Positions 1 to 13,900 of a stretch of DNA of 64,000 nucleotides are shown one piece after another (within the stretch, counting starts at the first letter, position 1; every line of letters begins with the position of its first letter). Origin of the DNA: Onchidella celtica. Its lineage: Eukaryota > Mollusca > Gastropoda > Systellommatophora > Onchidiidae. A model generated the notes under the pieces. That model saw nothing but the letters and a program-made list of their open reading frames with translations, searched no databases and was not told the origin of the DNA. The stretch spans positions 72,902,118 through 72,966,117 of the forward strand of contig OZ007569.1 of NCBI GenBank assembly GCA_963931925.1. Reading direction: 5' to 3'. The position numbers and the translations under genes are program-made.

Positions 1-1856
1 GAAGAAGTAGAATTACGCTGACAAATTCAAGACATGAAGGAAAACAATAAAAAGATAGTTCGGAATGCATAAGTAATGTTCGTTTCCTTTGCCAGTAAGA
101 CATAGAATAACATGCGCATTGAACCTCAAATTCCTCCGGAACAAATTAATTAACTTCGAGGTGTCATGCTTGTATTGAAACAGATCATTTTAGAAGTCGG
201 TTCTGAAAGGTACAATGATCTATGCCCACACTTACACAATACATACCTAGGACACCTACTGTTGAATTGTAAATCACTGCCCACTAGAGCCAGGATAGGA
301 TCGGTGAAAACACCCGGAGCTGTCGTTACTTGGACAAGAATCAAATAGTGGTTACAAAATATAGAATCGGTGGAACCAGAAAACAATGCACTGGACTAGT
401 ACCAAGGCGGCACACTCAGTCGCTGTGTATGGTGTGTGTGAGTTTTATTTCATTGGAGATTTGTTATTTGCACCACAGCAAAGGACCTGTTATCAGTAAA
501 TTTGTTGTCATTTTTCAATCTTCTTGTACACTTGTGGCAGGGAGAAAGAGATTTCAGTCTGCAACCAGCTGAGAAGCCTGTCTTGGTGTAATGGCGTAGG
601 TCATCAGAGCTTTATCTAGAAGTGAAAAAAAAAAATAGGGCTATGCTCCCAAGTGGCGGCCTATTAGTGTATTGAGTGTGATGAAACATTACAAGAAAGG
701 CATAGTTTCAATTTGGAATAATTTTGGACATATTTATCCTTCAAAAGCATAGATTGTAAAAATGAAGAATGAGAATTTGAATGAAAGTATTGAAAGTCAA
801 GTCAGTGATATTTTACTCATTGTCTCAATCTGTCTTCTATACTATTTTCCTCCCTCATCTGTCCTGATCCTGTGAATCTCCAGGATACCAATGCCCAAAC
901 TAGAACCTATTGGCAAGTGGCAGATTGCTAGACAAGGGATGAGACAGAAAACAGCTTTGATGAGCTTACCAGTCACCACACAGAAACTCACTGTCAAGGT
1001 CAGATTCATCCTCCAACTGTTAACAAAATCTGTAAATTTCTCATCAGTAAAACATGAAATCCAAATGCCCCCACAGAGTGGCCATGTTTTGGCAAGAAAA
1101 CCCTGAGAGTACCTAGGGTTGTCAGAATAGGTGTGTACATAATGTGAAGGCAAGAATACTGCTGTGTCAAGGCACAGCGACAATGTGCTCGCCTTATAGT
1201 TTTCAGTCATGTCGCTGCAGAATAAGTGTCAGATTGTACAGAAAATCTGAGGACAACATTGAGAGTGGTAATGTGTGCATGACATGAGGGGACGTCGAGA
1301 AAGTACATGCCATTACTGCTGTACGCTGATGGCGTAAGTTAGTTTTGACACTTTTGAGATATTAAGAAAAAACTGTTTCTTTTCCTGTCATTTGGTGACT
1401 TAAGCCATTACGATTCTGTTGGATTATTACATTTTCCTATTACCATATTTCTTTTTCCATCTGATAGCTCTTATGCTCAGGAATGCAGTGAATCGTCAGT
1501 TGCTCTTTTGGCGTAAGTCTGACTTATGCCATTATCCTAGAGCAATGATGAATGCTCAAGTTGAGTTATTCTTGACCCCCCCCCCCCTACTTTTCATGTG
1601 GGGGCGGGGGGGGGGGCAAACCCCTTCCTTCTCCATCTGAGCATACCTGTTTTATGCTTTATGGATGGCGCCTGAAAACTGGTCAGAAATAGCTTTCAGT
1701 GAATCATTCATCAGAGATTCAATTAGTGAAAACTTGGACTGTGGTATAAATATTGTGATTTAGTGGGAGTAGCTGCTCCATCTTACAGGGTGGTTGTTGT
1801 AAGACAAGCAAGATTATGCCTTACATTTATGTCCATGTTTCCTTCCTTCCCCCCAG
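1..1856. other. Intron sequence upstream of the first in-window VWA8 exon
   Basis: No exon could be supported here: short open frames lack splice-site-framed homology to VWA8 and no protein family was recognised. The stretch contains one copy of a dispersed repeat of about 215 bp (1343-1560, listed separately) and a C-run followed by a G-run at 1576-1616 that could pair as a hairpin. The acceptor of the first recognised exon is at 1855-1856, after a pyrimidine-rich tract. Confidence 0.6.
1343..1560 (+). repeat. Dispersed repeat family R215, copy 1
   Basis: Begins near TTTTGACACTTTTGAGATAT and ends near TATGCCATTATCCTAGAGCA. Two further copies, all in the same orientation, are at 14524-14735 and 37176-37390. 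The ends carry an imperfect inverted motif (TGATGGCGTAAGT / ACTTATGCCATTA), suggesting a MITE. Confidence 0.75.
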
Positions 1857-1995
1857 GGTCCCGTATCACTGTACGTTCAGAGCAAGAGTGTAGATAGGAC
1901 AGAGTCCAGGTCAGCCAGATTCACTGAGGAGGAATCTTATTCTCTTCTGCCCCTGGAGGAGGCCAACATTGTCTGTGATGTAGCTGTCAGTAGAG
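1857..1995 (+). CDS. VWA8: VWA8 exon a (first in window)
   Basis: The acceptor CCCCAG precedes GGTCCCGTATCACTG and the donor is AG/GTACAG. It reads GPVSLYVQSKS... to ...VCDVAVSR, encoding partial-protein residues 1-46 and leaving one base of a split codon. The frame is fixed by the join to the next exon. Confidence 0.85.
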
Positions 1996-4900
1996 GTACA
2001 GCTTCTTTGTTGCATTTTTCTTTCTCATTTTCTCATTCTCCGGTACTTTTTTTTTGTTTTGTTGCCATGTTGTGACCTTACTCCTTGTATGTTCCAACTC
2101 CACTATCTGCGCAACTGAGAAATTCCATGTTAAATGTTTGCAGCTTTAGTACAGTGGCTGTTGTTATGGGGGACGGTAGATTTTACATAGTAAGCTATAG
2201 ATGAGGAGCATTGAATGCAACTCAGTAGTTTCTCTTGTCACCTCTGTAGTTAGACCGCAGTCTCCTAGCAACAGTCCATATGACAAGCAGATAGAATAAA
2301 CCAGAACAGTAAAACAGCTTGATAAGTGCCATAATGCATTTTATACAAGAGTCAAAGTGTGCATTTGTTATGTCTCTTCTACATGCTAAAAGATCTCCAG
2401 GATTTCAGAAATTGGAGTATAAGAAAACGAGAACTAAGATCACAATATTTTTAGTTTATCAAAAGACACGTCTGTGTCAGTATTTTCGTGTCACCATCAT
2501 AGGACAAAACCAAGTCAGCTGACTCCCTGATACATTATTTCTGTGTGCTGAATAGTAAATGTTGCTCAATTTTTAAGAATAGAGACAAAAGTCACTAGTT
2601 ATAAGCTGTCTGTTTTCATGTACAGCATTCTTTAATATGTTTTTTTCTTCTTTTGTAGTGGCCACGAGAAGCCCAGGTCAGAACAAGCATGATGTCATCT
2701 ATGTGGCCACCTGTCACCCTATTTGTCTGTACACGCTGACCCCAACCTCTCACACAGCCAACTTGATGGACATGTTTGATGTATTCCCATCCACCATGGG
2801 ATCTTACCGACCTCAGGTTTGTTTGTTCTGTTTTGATATTTACACCCCTTTTTAGCACAGTTTGACTTCTCGGATACGAGGCCTGGCCTTCATCTGTCTA
2901 CCAACAATTGAGTGTCTAATGAAAGAAATTAATTAAACTGGACAGTGCCATGATCAGGATTTGAACTTTGGATCTCCCACACTCTAGCCAAGTGCTGTGA
3001 CCACTGGGTCACTGTGTTAGAACACTGACCTCACATACTCATTCCCCACCCCCTCCCAGCCCCATGTTATCTCCTGTCATTTTCTCTCATCATCACTGTT
3101 ATCTGCTGTTTCCACTGGATTTGATCCATTCTGGTTTTTGTTTCCAGTTACATGTAGATAATGCAATGTTTCAGAGAGGAGATTGAGCTTTCTGATTGTT
3201 TCACAAGTTCATCAATACATACATGTCAGGCTTGGTCAGTTAAGTGAATATAACATGACTGAAAACATGGATTTAGCACGAGAAAAATGTCAGTTTTTTC
3301 ATTGTGGACCTGAAAGGTTAAAAGGTTTAAGTCACTGTCTCTTGTGTAAAAGTTGATGAAGTCCAACTTTCTACCAGGTCAGAATTCAACCCTTGGGTTC
3401 ACCATTTGATGACCTTGTCTTACTGCATGAACAAGTGGTGAGTACTTCAGATTCAAATAAATTGGGATAAGCAGTAATGTTATGTACTGTGAGATACTTT
3501 GATTTTCCCAGTAACTGTCTTTTAGATTTGTTTGAAATTTTGTATCTAGGCTCATTTTTCACCTTATGAACTGAGATTTTATTTGCTAACTATAACCTGA
3601 TTTTGGGTTTGTTTCTTTGGGTTCTGTATAACATCAAAATTAGACCAAATGCTATTCAAAGCCGCATCGAATGATCTAGGTTCTAGAGTCCTAAGCCAAA
3701 AAACAATCATATTATAGCAAACTTTCAAAAAGTCATCACTGCTAGACCAGTACTGCTAAAATAAAGCAGCTTTTTGCTTCTACTAAAAAGTAATCAAAAC
3801 CAATTACTAAATACTACAGTGTTAGGGAACAGTGACAATATTAAAGTTCATGTTGGGCACTTTGTAGTGTTTAGCACAGTCTGGTTTTGGTATACTGTTG
3901 AAAGTCACTTGCTATATTAGACTTTCCATTGTTTTTTCCTTAGACCAATGTAGTGATTGCAGCCAATGTTGAGAATGGTCAGATTACAAGACTGATCAGT
4001 CCAGGGTTGCCTGAAGTGCCAACCAGCAAGAGACGATTTGCTACAGTGGCTCCCAAAATTGAGGTCAGTCATTTTTTAATCTAGTAACCATTCTATAACA
4101 CAGATAGGTGGTGAATCACAATTGGGCGAGGCACAAGACGATAGTTGGCAAAAAGAAAACCAAAAAGGTAGGGGAGGGGTATTGCATTTGTGGAGCCCAA
4201 CAGGCACAGTTTGCGATTCCTGTTGCAATAAATTTCAAACAAGGACCTCACACTATGTAATGCTTAACTCCACTTGGTAGTCAGGTTATTAAGAAAAAAA
4301 GTAGTTATGTGCTATTTGTAACATTTTCCCATGTTTGTCCGCACCCATTGGAATCTGTGAATTCTACTTTTTTTTTTGTTGGTCTTTTCTTTTTTTATCG
4401 TCATCCTTAAATAAAATACATACGTTGTGATTCAAAATGGGTTGTTCTCAGCAATAAGAAGATGAAATTGCCATATATGAAGGAAATATATTATTAATGT
4501 AGTCTTGGCTTGACTTCGAGGACAAAGATCTATGGAAGGTTTGTTGAGACTACATCTAGTGCAGGCACGCTGGTGACTGGTGAGTCCTATTCAGGACAGG
4601 CACACTCTGCCACAGCTGCTGCAGGGGAATGTCAGATCTGGATTAGGTATCTGGTGCTTTCGCCGCATCCTTCATTCCGATGCTCTGGCTTGTAGGGCAC
4701 TTTCGAGCTTGGCGGTAGCATGTTTAGTTTTTTTCTCCGGCATCGCAGCCCACTGCGAGTTCTGATCATTGATTAGGATCAATATTGCATGAGATGAGGG
4801 ACCTTTATAGAGTGCCCTTGTAGCGTTTGCAGGGAGCACCTCTGGTGCGGTAGTCAGTAGACAGCTCTCCATAGAGCACGATCTTTGGAGGTCACTAAAT

Positions 4901-7900
4901 ACGGTTTACTCTCTATATTCACAGTATAATATACTATACTCGTGGTATGGTTTTTTCAGTGCAGTTTTCATACAATTCTTGTTTTGTTTACATAGACACT
5001 GTACAAAAATCTTCGTCCAGTTACTGCGGTGTCAACTAGGCTCTGTTTGTATCTGTGCAGTTTATCTTTTTCAACATGACTGCGGGTCTTTTGTTCTCTC
5101 TACAAATCCATCAACTGGTCTGTCCATTTCCTTGACTTACAGGACAGACACAGTTTGCCAGTCATGTCTTGAGAATGTATTTGACAACAATTTATGTCAT
5201 TTTCCTCTATGACAGAATCCCTATAGAATGTGCGTCACAGAGGATTTGGATCCAAGGGGAACAACTCTCTTTTACCAGTTGAATGGGTGAGTGCAACAAA
5301 AATTATGGGTTATCTTTCTTGTCTAAACATCCTTTTTAGATTAGACTTGATATGGCACTGATGTCTAGCTACAAAGCGGAAAAGAGAAAATACTGAGTTT
5401 TGGTCACTGTTTATCTGTTGCTTCTTACCATGTGAAATACTATGGTCCATTAACACCAGCCTTTATATTAATTCATTCTTGCTAAGTAAAGTCTGGAGGG
5501 AAGAAACTTTGAATATTTCATGGTCAAGCACATTGTCTGGCAAAACTGGCAGTACAGGTTGCATCAAATTTGTTTATTGTTTCTTATAAAAGTATTATTT
5601 CAGATTTTTTAAATGACCAAGTTACCTTCTGTGTTCTGAAATCTTCCGGTTTGTTCAGCCGTGAGTTTTTAATGCACATTTAGTATGAGTATGGTATGGG
5701 TATTTCAGACTGTAAACTGAGATGGACTTCAATGAAAACACAACCGCTCCTTATTGTCCCACTATCATCGTTCCTGTGGGCATTCAATACCATCTAGAGC
5801 AGTGGTTTTCAACGCCCAGGGTGGGGTTGTTAAAATGAAGAAAATGGCGATGAGGGGGCCAAAAAACAGTGAAAGGGAATAAAGGGGGGGGGGGGGGCAA
5901 AAGCAGTCATGAATGGAGGCCGATTTGCAGGCAGATACAAGGTGCAGCCACTGACTTGTTCAACAGCATGCGCGGATGGTTTTATGAATAGAAAAGGCTA
6001 GTTGTTTAAGTGCTTATGATAAAAAATGCTTTCTGTTTTATAATGAATAATCAACGTGCCTGTTGCCATTAATGAGGCTTTGAAAAACTTATCATAATTT
6101 GTATCAAGTCTGTCCTCTTGTGAAATGTATTCATCGCGTTTGAGTAGGGGGGGGGGGGTGTAGAGAGCAAAAGGGGGGTGGGCAATGAAAGAAAATTTGG
6201 AGCCTTAATGGGTGATTGAAAAAGGTTGAGAATCACTGATCTACAGCAACTTGCAAAACTTATGCCAAGAACTCAGATACAACCACAAAACCTGAAACCA
6301 TACAGTTTTCACCTACTTTCCTAACAATAGTGTAGTTTTGCTACAGACAATGAAATTGTGAGTACATTATATTGTGCTCACCACAAACAATTTTTGAAGC
6401 CGAGCTGTATCTTTTCCCGTTTATGACCTAACATTCCTAGCTTTTCCTGTGCAAATTTTTCATCTCCCAATATTTAATTGGTTCAAGGAATTTGCAAGAT
6501 TCTGTTGCAGGGGTTGGCTAGTTTTACAGAAGAACAACATGACTTTGCACGTTGAATCTGCACATAAACCAAAGACTAGACAACTTTTGAAGTTCATTGA
6601 GATCATGAACCAGAACCTTTTCTTACTTTTGGGCTGCAGGTGTGGAATGTCTTACCATAGGGAAATAGAGAAGATGGCATTTTGAACTCCTTTACATTGA
6701 CACTAAAAACCTCTCTTTTGAACAAATTATGTTGACATTCTGTTTTAAATAATTGCATTTTTAGTGCATTGTCTTTTTGATATGATTATTTATTTTTAAA
6801 TTGTAAGGCCCCCAGAGCCTATTTTAAATGGGAAGTGTACACTGTATAAATCTGCATTATTATTATTATTTTTCTTATTATTATCATTGTTGTTGTTGTT
6901 ATTATTAATCTCCAGTGTATATTTATGTATTTCAGGCAGCAGATAGAAATTTTGAATGTTCTAGAAGGCATCTCCCACACTGTGTCTCTGCCTGTCAACC
7001 TTCAAGCCTGTCACTCCATCGGGGAGCAACAATGGGTTCTTACTGAAGCCGAATCTAACAGGTCTGTCATATTTCTTTAGGAGCATCTTCTATATCGTTT
7101 CATAGACTTTCTTACTTGAGAAACCATTTCAGTATTATGTTCTTAATGATAATTATTCACTCACCTTTTTGTACAGCCAGGTTCCCATGCAGCAATTCCA
7201 GGAAGCCCTGAAAAAACCCTGGAATTTAAAAATTTGAGAAAAAGCCTTGGAAATGGCTGAAGAGCCCTGGAAGTTACCAGCTCTGAAATTCTGCTGTGCA
7301 AAGGCAGGACGACCTGACTGACAGAATGGACATTTCCACTTTGTTGTCTCCATGAACTCGTAATTCTTTTTTGTCAAAGGTAGATGGACGTATCTGCTAC
7401 TGAAATAGTATCATGCAAACATGAATAAAAGCATTTATTATGTAAACTCGCTATGGCACAGGTTTTTTTGTGTTTTTGTCAAAACTAAGAAATGAGCATA
7501 CGCGTTGCTCTGCCTCTGCACGGCAGAATTCTTCCTGGATTGAAAACCATTTAAAAAGGGGGTGATAAATAAAGAAGAAATAGGTAAGCAATGTCCCTTT
7601 TTTCTGGTGGTATCTTGCCCTTAGCCCTGGAATTTAAGATTTCAACACTGGAAAAGCCTTAGAAAAACATTCTCAAAGCGGAATAGGAATCCTGTATTTT
7701 TAATCCTTCTGTGCCGTAAAATATTGTTGTAGTCATTCACTTACTCTCTTGAGAGCTGAACAGTAATATATTATTTTTAGGCTTCACCTGCATTCTGGTA
7801 AATCCAAAGTAGGTAGCAGATTTTGTATGGAGCTGTGAGAAGACCAGACATCATAACTGTGAGAAAAAGTGTTGACTCAGTTATGTTTTTCTCTTGTATT

Positions 7901-10900
7901 TGACCCTCCAGAAAGTTTGTATTGGAGAGAAAAGCTGATGATGACTTTCAGCTACTTCCAGTCAGCTCGGATGAAGGTAAGACTTTCCATTTGCCCTGAA
8001 CTATGAACAACAAGAAAAATGTGACCCCGCACCTTGATGGGCAAATAGGGGAATACACTGTGGACAAGTGACTTCGCACGTCTTACTGACGTCAGTATTT
8101 GAGATCTGGCTGCATGTTCAGAACTGGGATTTTATTCAAAGTGCTTCAGTAGGGAACAGTTATTGTTCCTGTGGGTTTTCGGTAGCCACAGTTGTTCCTG
8201 TGGGTTTTCGGTAGCCACAGTTATTCGTGCGGGTTTTCAGCAGCCACAGTTGTCCTTTGAGTTTGGGTCTAAGGGCATGTCAGCACAATAATAGCCACTT
8301 TGCACCTTTCACATTTTTTTCATGATCTTATTTTGGAGTAGCTTTCAGCTCTCAGATTCTTGTCAAGTAAAAGTGAAATTAAAAATGTAACTGAAAAAGG
8401 CCCATATCGCAAAGTATATTTATACGAACTTTATGAATATGGTAAAAATATGTTAAATCAATGAGTAGATTTCGGCCTCTTTCAGAAATGACAAGATGCG
8501 CTACGAGTGCACGTCAGAAAATAATTCTTTCATGGATCCACACAGTTGTCTCTATGAGTGAGTTTTAGGGTTGGGGCAGTGTTGCCCGGAAAAAGCCAAA
8601 CTGCAATGCCTCTGCTTCAGTAGTGACATCTGTTGCCAAGAAGCCGATAACTTGGCAGTATTTTATTTTCTGTCTAATTCAGTAATTGCTTGTCAGAACA
8701 ATTTGTGAGTGTGCATGAGAAAACCCACAATATGTCGACAGAGCTGATTTTGAGAAAAACGGCTTTGAAGTGAAAATATGGGACAGACACAAACTTCCAA
8801 CTTGGCTGTTGTTTAGGGGACCGTGGCATAATACAGGGTAAACTGTAGACGAGAAGTGAACACTACTCACTATGATCTCTATAAACGGATTAGTTATTTG
8901 ACTACAGTCTCCTAACAGCAATCACTCCAATATCAATGGGTCAATTAGCTATTGCTACTTTTAGGATTAAATGCCGTTTTCTCAAAATCTTGTTTTAGGG
9001 GAGTCACTGGCTTCAATTTATCAGAAATGTCTTGTCTTTTATTATGTGTACAGAACTCAAAATGTCATGTTTGCGACATATTGTGGGTTTTCTCATGCAC
9101 ACTCACATTTATCCACAAACTGAGTCAGTGAAAACCTGGCTTATTACTTTACTTTTCATCTCCAGAAGTGATTATGACTGTTTATTCAGACATGTTTTAG
9201 CAGAAAGTGAGAACAAAGCCTCGAAATTGCCAAATTATTGTAATAGTTTATATTCTTGGTGTATAATTAGGCTTAGTGATGGAAAGTGTTTTCATAAATA
9301 TCACTGACATTTATTCTGCATCAGAAATTGTTGGAGTATTTTACAGTGTAATGATTACTTGGAATTGGCGTAGTGGTAGTCAGGATTCTGCTTACAATTC
9401 TACAGAATATTTAAAACTAAAAAAAAAAAATATCTGAAATGGCAGCAAGGCCTACAACAAAGTTCCTTTTCATTTCTGATTCATTGTAGCTTTTCCTTAA
9501 TTGTTTTTATTATATGGGCATTTGTAGCATACAACTGTTTTTCTTTCTTTCTCTTTTTTTTTATTTAGCCATATTTTAACTTAATTATGATTCTGCAGGT
9601 TTGGTATCAAGTAGCATCTTACACCTTGCCACAAAGCCCCTGGGTGATGCCAGATTGAGTGATGTAGTGGAAGAAAAAATCAGCATCCCTAACAGACTGG
9701 CAGTGCTGGACAATACTTATGTGTCAGCTTTACTGGGTTTTCCCGAACTGGTGAGAATAAACTCTGCATCTAACTTTGCTAGGACTGTCTTGTCATTTCT
9801 AAAACTGTTACTGAAGATTACTATTAAAAAAAAAAAAAGAGATGGACATACCTCATTGTAGGAAGTGGTGAATATTCCATTTTAAATTGAAAGCTAAAGA
9901 AGCAGCGCATAAATCATTCAAATGTTGCAAATTTAAAGTTCTGTATCAGAAAAGGGACATGGTTTTGAGCAACAGACATATCGTTGGTCAGCTGCTGGAA
10001 CCTCATTAAAAGTAAACTCGAAGGTTGTTGTTATGGGAACATAGTATTTTACATAGAAAGCTATAGCTGAACAGTGAACACAACTCAGTATTTTCTCTAT
10101 CTGGCTTTGTGATCAGACTACGGTCCCTTATCAACAGGCTTTGATGTTAGTTTTACGGAGAGTCCAACAGCCGACTGATGATATTCAAAAAAGATGTGTA
10201 ATTACTGACAGATAGAATGAAAAAGCCTTGCCATGTAAGCAAAGAGCTTACATGGATTTTTACTTTTGAGTAAGGGAGTTTGTGGTGGGGCAACGCAGAA
10301 CTGCTGGAACAAAGGTTTTGTACACTGATGATTTCATACATGGAGAAAAACATTGAATAGTTTGGCCCTTGAACAGGATGTGGGAGATAAGATAAGAATC
10401 AATTTATTATCCCATGAGTGAAATTCTCTTTCACAGAGCGTTTAAGAGCACATACATGGTACTCACGTCTTACACATCATCACATAAACATATATCATAG
10501 CTCAACAAACAGGCATATGTGAAATGATATGGTAAGAAACCTTAATGAAATATGGCACACATCTAGTTAAATGTCCTGTTGAGGTGAATCACGGAGGGCA
10601 AAAACGATTGTCTGTATCCTTCTCTGTTTGCTTTCATGTGTATTATTTAGTTTCTCCTGGATGATCCAGAAATTTGATGCAGCAAGGGATGGTGACTGTC
10701 ATTTAAGATGGATATTAATTTCTTTACACAAGCATTTGAGTTCAGATGGTCGGAACTGAAAAATGCTGTGTCTGTCAGGAAGGCGGCAGAGAACATGAGT
10801 GTACTGATTGAAAAGGTGAATAACTGCATATAGGTTCTTCTAGTACCGTGGGAGGTAAACACCAGAAATAAATGAAGAAGTAGACTGAAAGAATGAAACA

Positions 10901-13900
10901 TTTGACCTGTATTGACTTTGTCACCAGAGCGAGGTAGATGTTCATGCTGCAGTGCGGGATCCACTTCCGGAGACCTCCATCAACAATAAGCCAGATCCAC
11001 TCTTTGGACTGAAATCAAAACCACCCAGTCTGAACAAGGAAAAATCACTTGCATATCTGCCAGATTCTGGCCAGGTGGTCAGGGCACTGCCAGTTTGGCA
11101 GGTACCAGAGGAGATCCGATCAGAAGGTAACCCACATCAAATGTTACATCAATTGCATATAATCGGTCTTATCAGGAATGAAAATGAGGTTACATTCAGG
11201 TCATTTTTATAATTGTAGAAAGCAGAAAGTTGTAGTTTATCAGGACACAATTATTTGAGTTTTACCATATTTTGTCTGTTTTGGAAGGATTCTTGAATAT
11301 ATGACATGTGGGGATTGTTTGATTCGGAAAAATGTGCGCCCCCCCCTCCTGGAGATTTTCATCCACCCTCATTCCGTGTATATTCATGTACCTGTTCATA
11401 AAAATACAAAGTATGCAAGTTAACAGCTAGGTTCAGGCCTGTGAAGTGGTTTTGACCCATTTTCAGTCCTATGGAGGTTTTCCAGTACCTATGGTATATT
11501 TAATGATATGTGCATACTGAAACAGGAAAGCACAGGGAGACTCGTTTTCTCTCTCAGACATACAACCTTCATCTTCTTGGTGCAATTAATAAACACTTGT
11601 AAATTTTCCAGTTCCAACCCTTGATAGTGAACTGACTGGTTTATTTCAGGTGGTAAAACACCAGATTTGAGTGGTTATTTGGAAGTTTCTGATTCAGCCA
11701 ATCACAAGCTGCGATACATCCCAGTGCCAAGGTGAGCATTTGTCTGGGAAGATCTTTGTGTCTGCATTTACTGTGGAACTTGTGTTTATGAATACTTGAG
11801 TCTACATTTTATCATATTTCTTACATATGCATTAAAACTTGACCTTTGTTGTAACACTATAGGTTCCCCAACTGTCTTGTGATGTTTCTTATATATATAT
11901 TTATCACCTTCTTTATGTGTGCAGAATGTCACTGCATGAGTTATCATCTCATGTTTGTTTGCTGTTTATATTGTAGTGCAAAAACCTGTACATTGGGTCA
12001 TCATTGGGGATTGATTAATTTATATTGGCCATGATTAAACAGTTTCAAACATTAGATAAATAGTTGTTTAAAAACAGCCCTAGGATTTCAGGGACCTCTG
12101 GAATAGACCTAGAAATAGTGTATCAGTCCTGGAATAGCCTTAGAAACAGTGTATCAGTCCTGGGAAAGCCCTAGAAATAGTGTATCAGTCCTGGAATCGC
12201 CTTAGAAATAGTGTATCAGTCCTGGAATAGCCTTAGAAATAGTGTATCAGTCCTGGAATAGCCTTAAAAATAGTGTATCAGTCCTGGAATAGCCTTAAAA
12301 ATAGTGTATCAGTCCTGGAATAGCCTTAAAAATAGTGTATCAGTCCTGGAATAGCCTTAGAAATAGTGTATCAGTCCTGGAATAGCCTTAGAAACAGTGT
12401 ATCAGTCCTGGGAAAGCCCTAGAAATAGTGTATCAGTCCTGGGAAAGCCCTAGAAATAGTGTATCAGTCCTGGGAAAGCCCTAGAAATAGTGTATCAGTT
12501 CTGGAATAGCCCTAGAAATAGTGTATCGGTCCTGGAATAGCCCTAGAAATAGTGTATCAGTCCTGGAATAGCCCTAGAAATAGTGTATCAGTCCTGGAAT
12601 AGCCCTAGAAATAGTGTATCAGTCCTGGAATAGCCCTAGAAATAGTGTATCAGTCCTGGAATAGCCCTAGAAATAGTGTATCAGTCCTGGAATAGCCCTA
12701 GAAATAGTGTATCAGTCCTGGAATAGCCCTAGAAATAGTGTATCAGTCCCGGATTAGCCCTAGAAATAGTGTATCAGTCCCGGATTAGCCCTACAAATAG
12801 TGTATCAGTTCTGGAATAGCCCTAGAAATAGTGTATCGGTCCTGGAACAGCCCTAGAAATAGTGTATCAGTCCTGGAATAGCCCTAGAAATAGTGTATCA
12901 GTCCTGGAATAGCCCTAGAAATAGTGTATCAGTCCTGGAATAGCCCTAGAAATAGTGTATCAGTCCTGGAATAGCCCTAGAAATAGTGTATCAGTCCTGG
13001 AATAGCCCTAGAAATAGTGTATCAGTCCTGTAATAGCCCTAGAAATAGTGTATCAGTCCTGGAATAGCCCTAGAAATAGTGTATCAGTCCTGGAATAGCC
13101 CAGAAAAGGTGTATTAGTCCTGGATTAGCCTTGGAAATTTCCTCAGGTTAATAAACATTTAAAAAAACTTGAACAAAATCTTAACAAGAAAAACTTGATT
13201 TCTTTCTTTCCACTTGCATGTAAGTAGTCCTGGAATTCAATATTTTAGCCCTGGAAATAATAATAATGATAATAATGGAGATCATTCATATAGCGCCCAG
13301 TCCAAATAATTTGCTTGAGGTGCATTACAGAAAGTCTTGTTCTCTCCATCTGCAGCTCACCCTCTCTCTCCTTCTCTCTCTCTTTTTCTCTCTCCTCTAT
13401 CCATCCATATCTATCTATCTCAGACACAATCTATTGTATACACTCTTATGTCAGACATACAAACATAGATATACATATACATAACATGGGCGCATAAAGC
13501 AAAAATTAAATAATAAAACAGCAAAAATAGAATGATTTGAGAAAATAAATGGATTGGGAATGGGATTTCACAACAAAGTGTTTTTTAAAAATGCTCTGGG
13601 AAAATTTTCTCAAAGCTGTGCAGGGACCCAGATTGTGATATTTGTCTATGTAAAAGATGAAATGTATGACTGAGATTATGTTTGGACACTGGGTTTTGCC
13701 TCTGCTATCTCCTGTGATATACAACTAGACTCAATACTCCACAGTCCCAAACATATCTCCCCATACGCTTCCTGGCTGTTCAACAACGCAGACTGTAATA
13801 TCTTCATCGCGCCAACGTCTAATGATGGGCTGGTGTCTGTGGACATTGGTGGCTGTGTGAGGCTGTGGGAGACTGTCCCTACTCTTTTGGAGACTTCACT

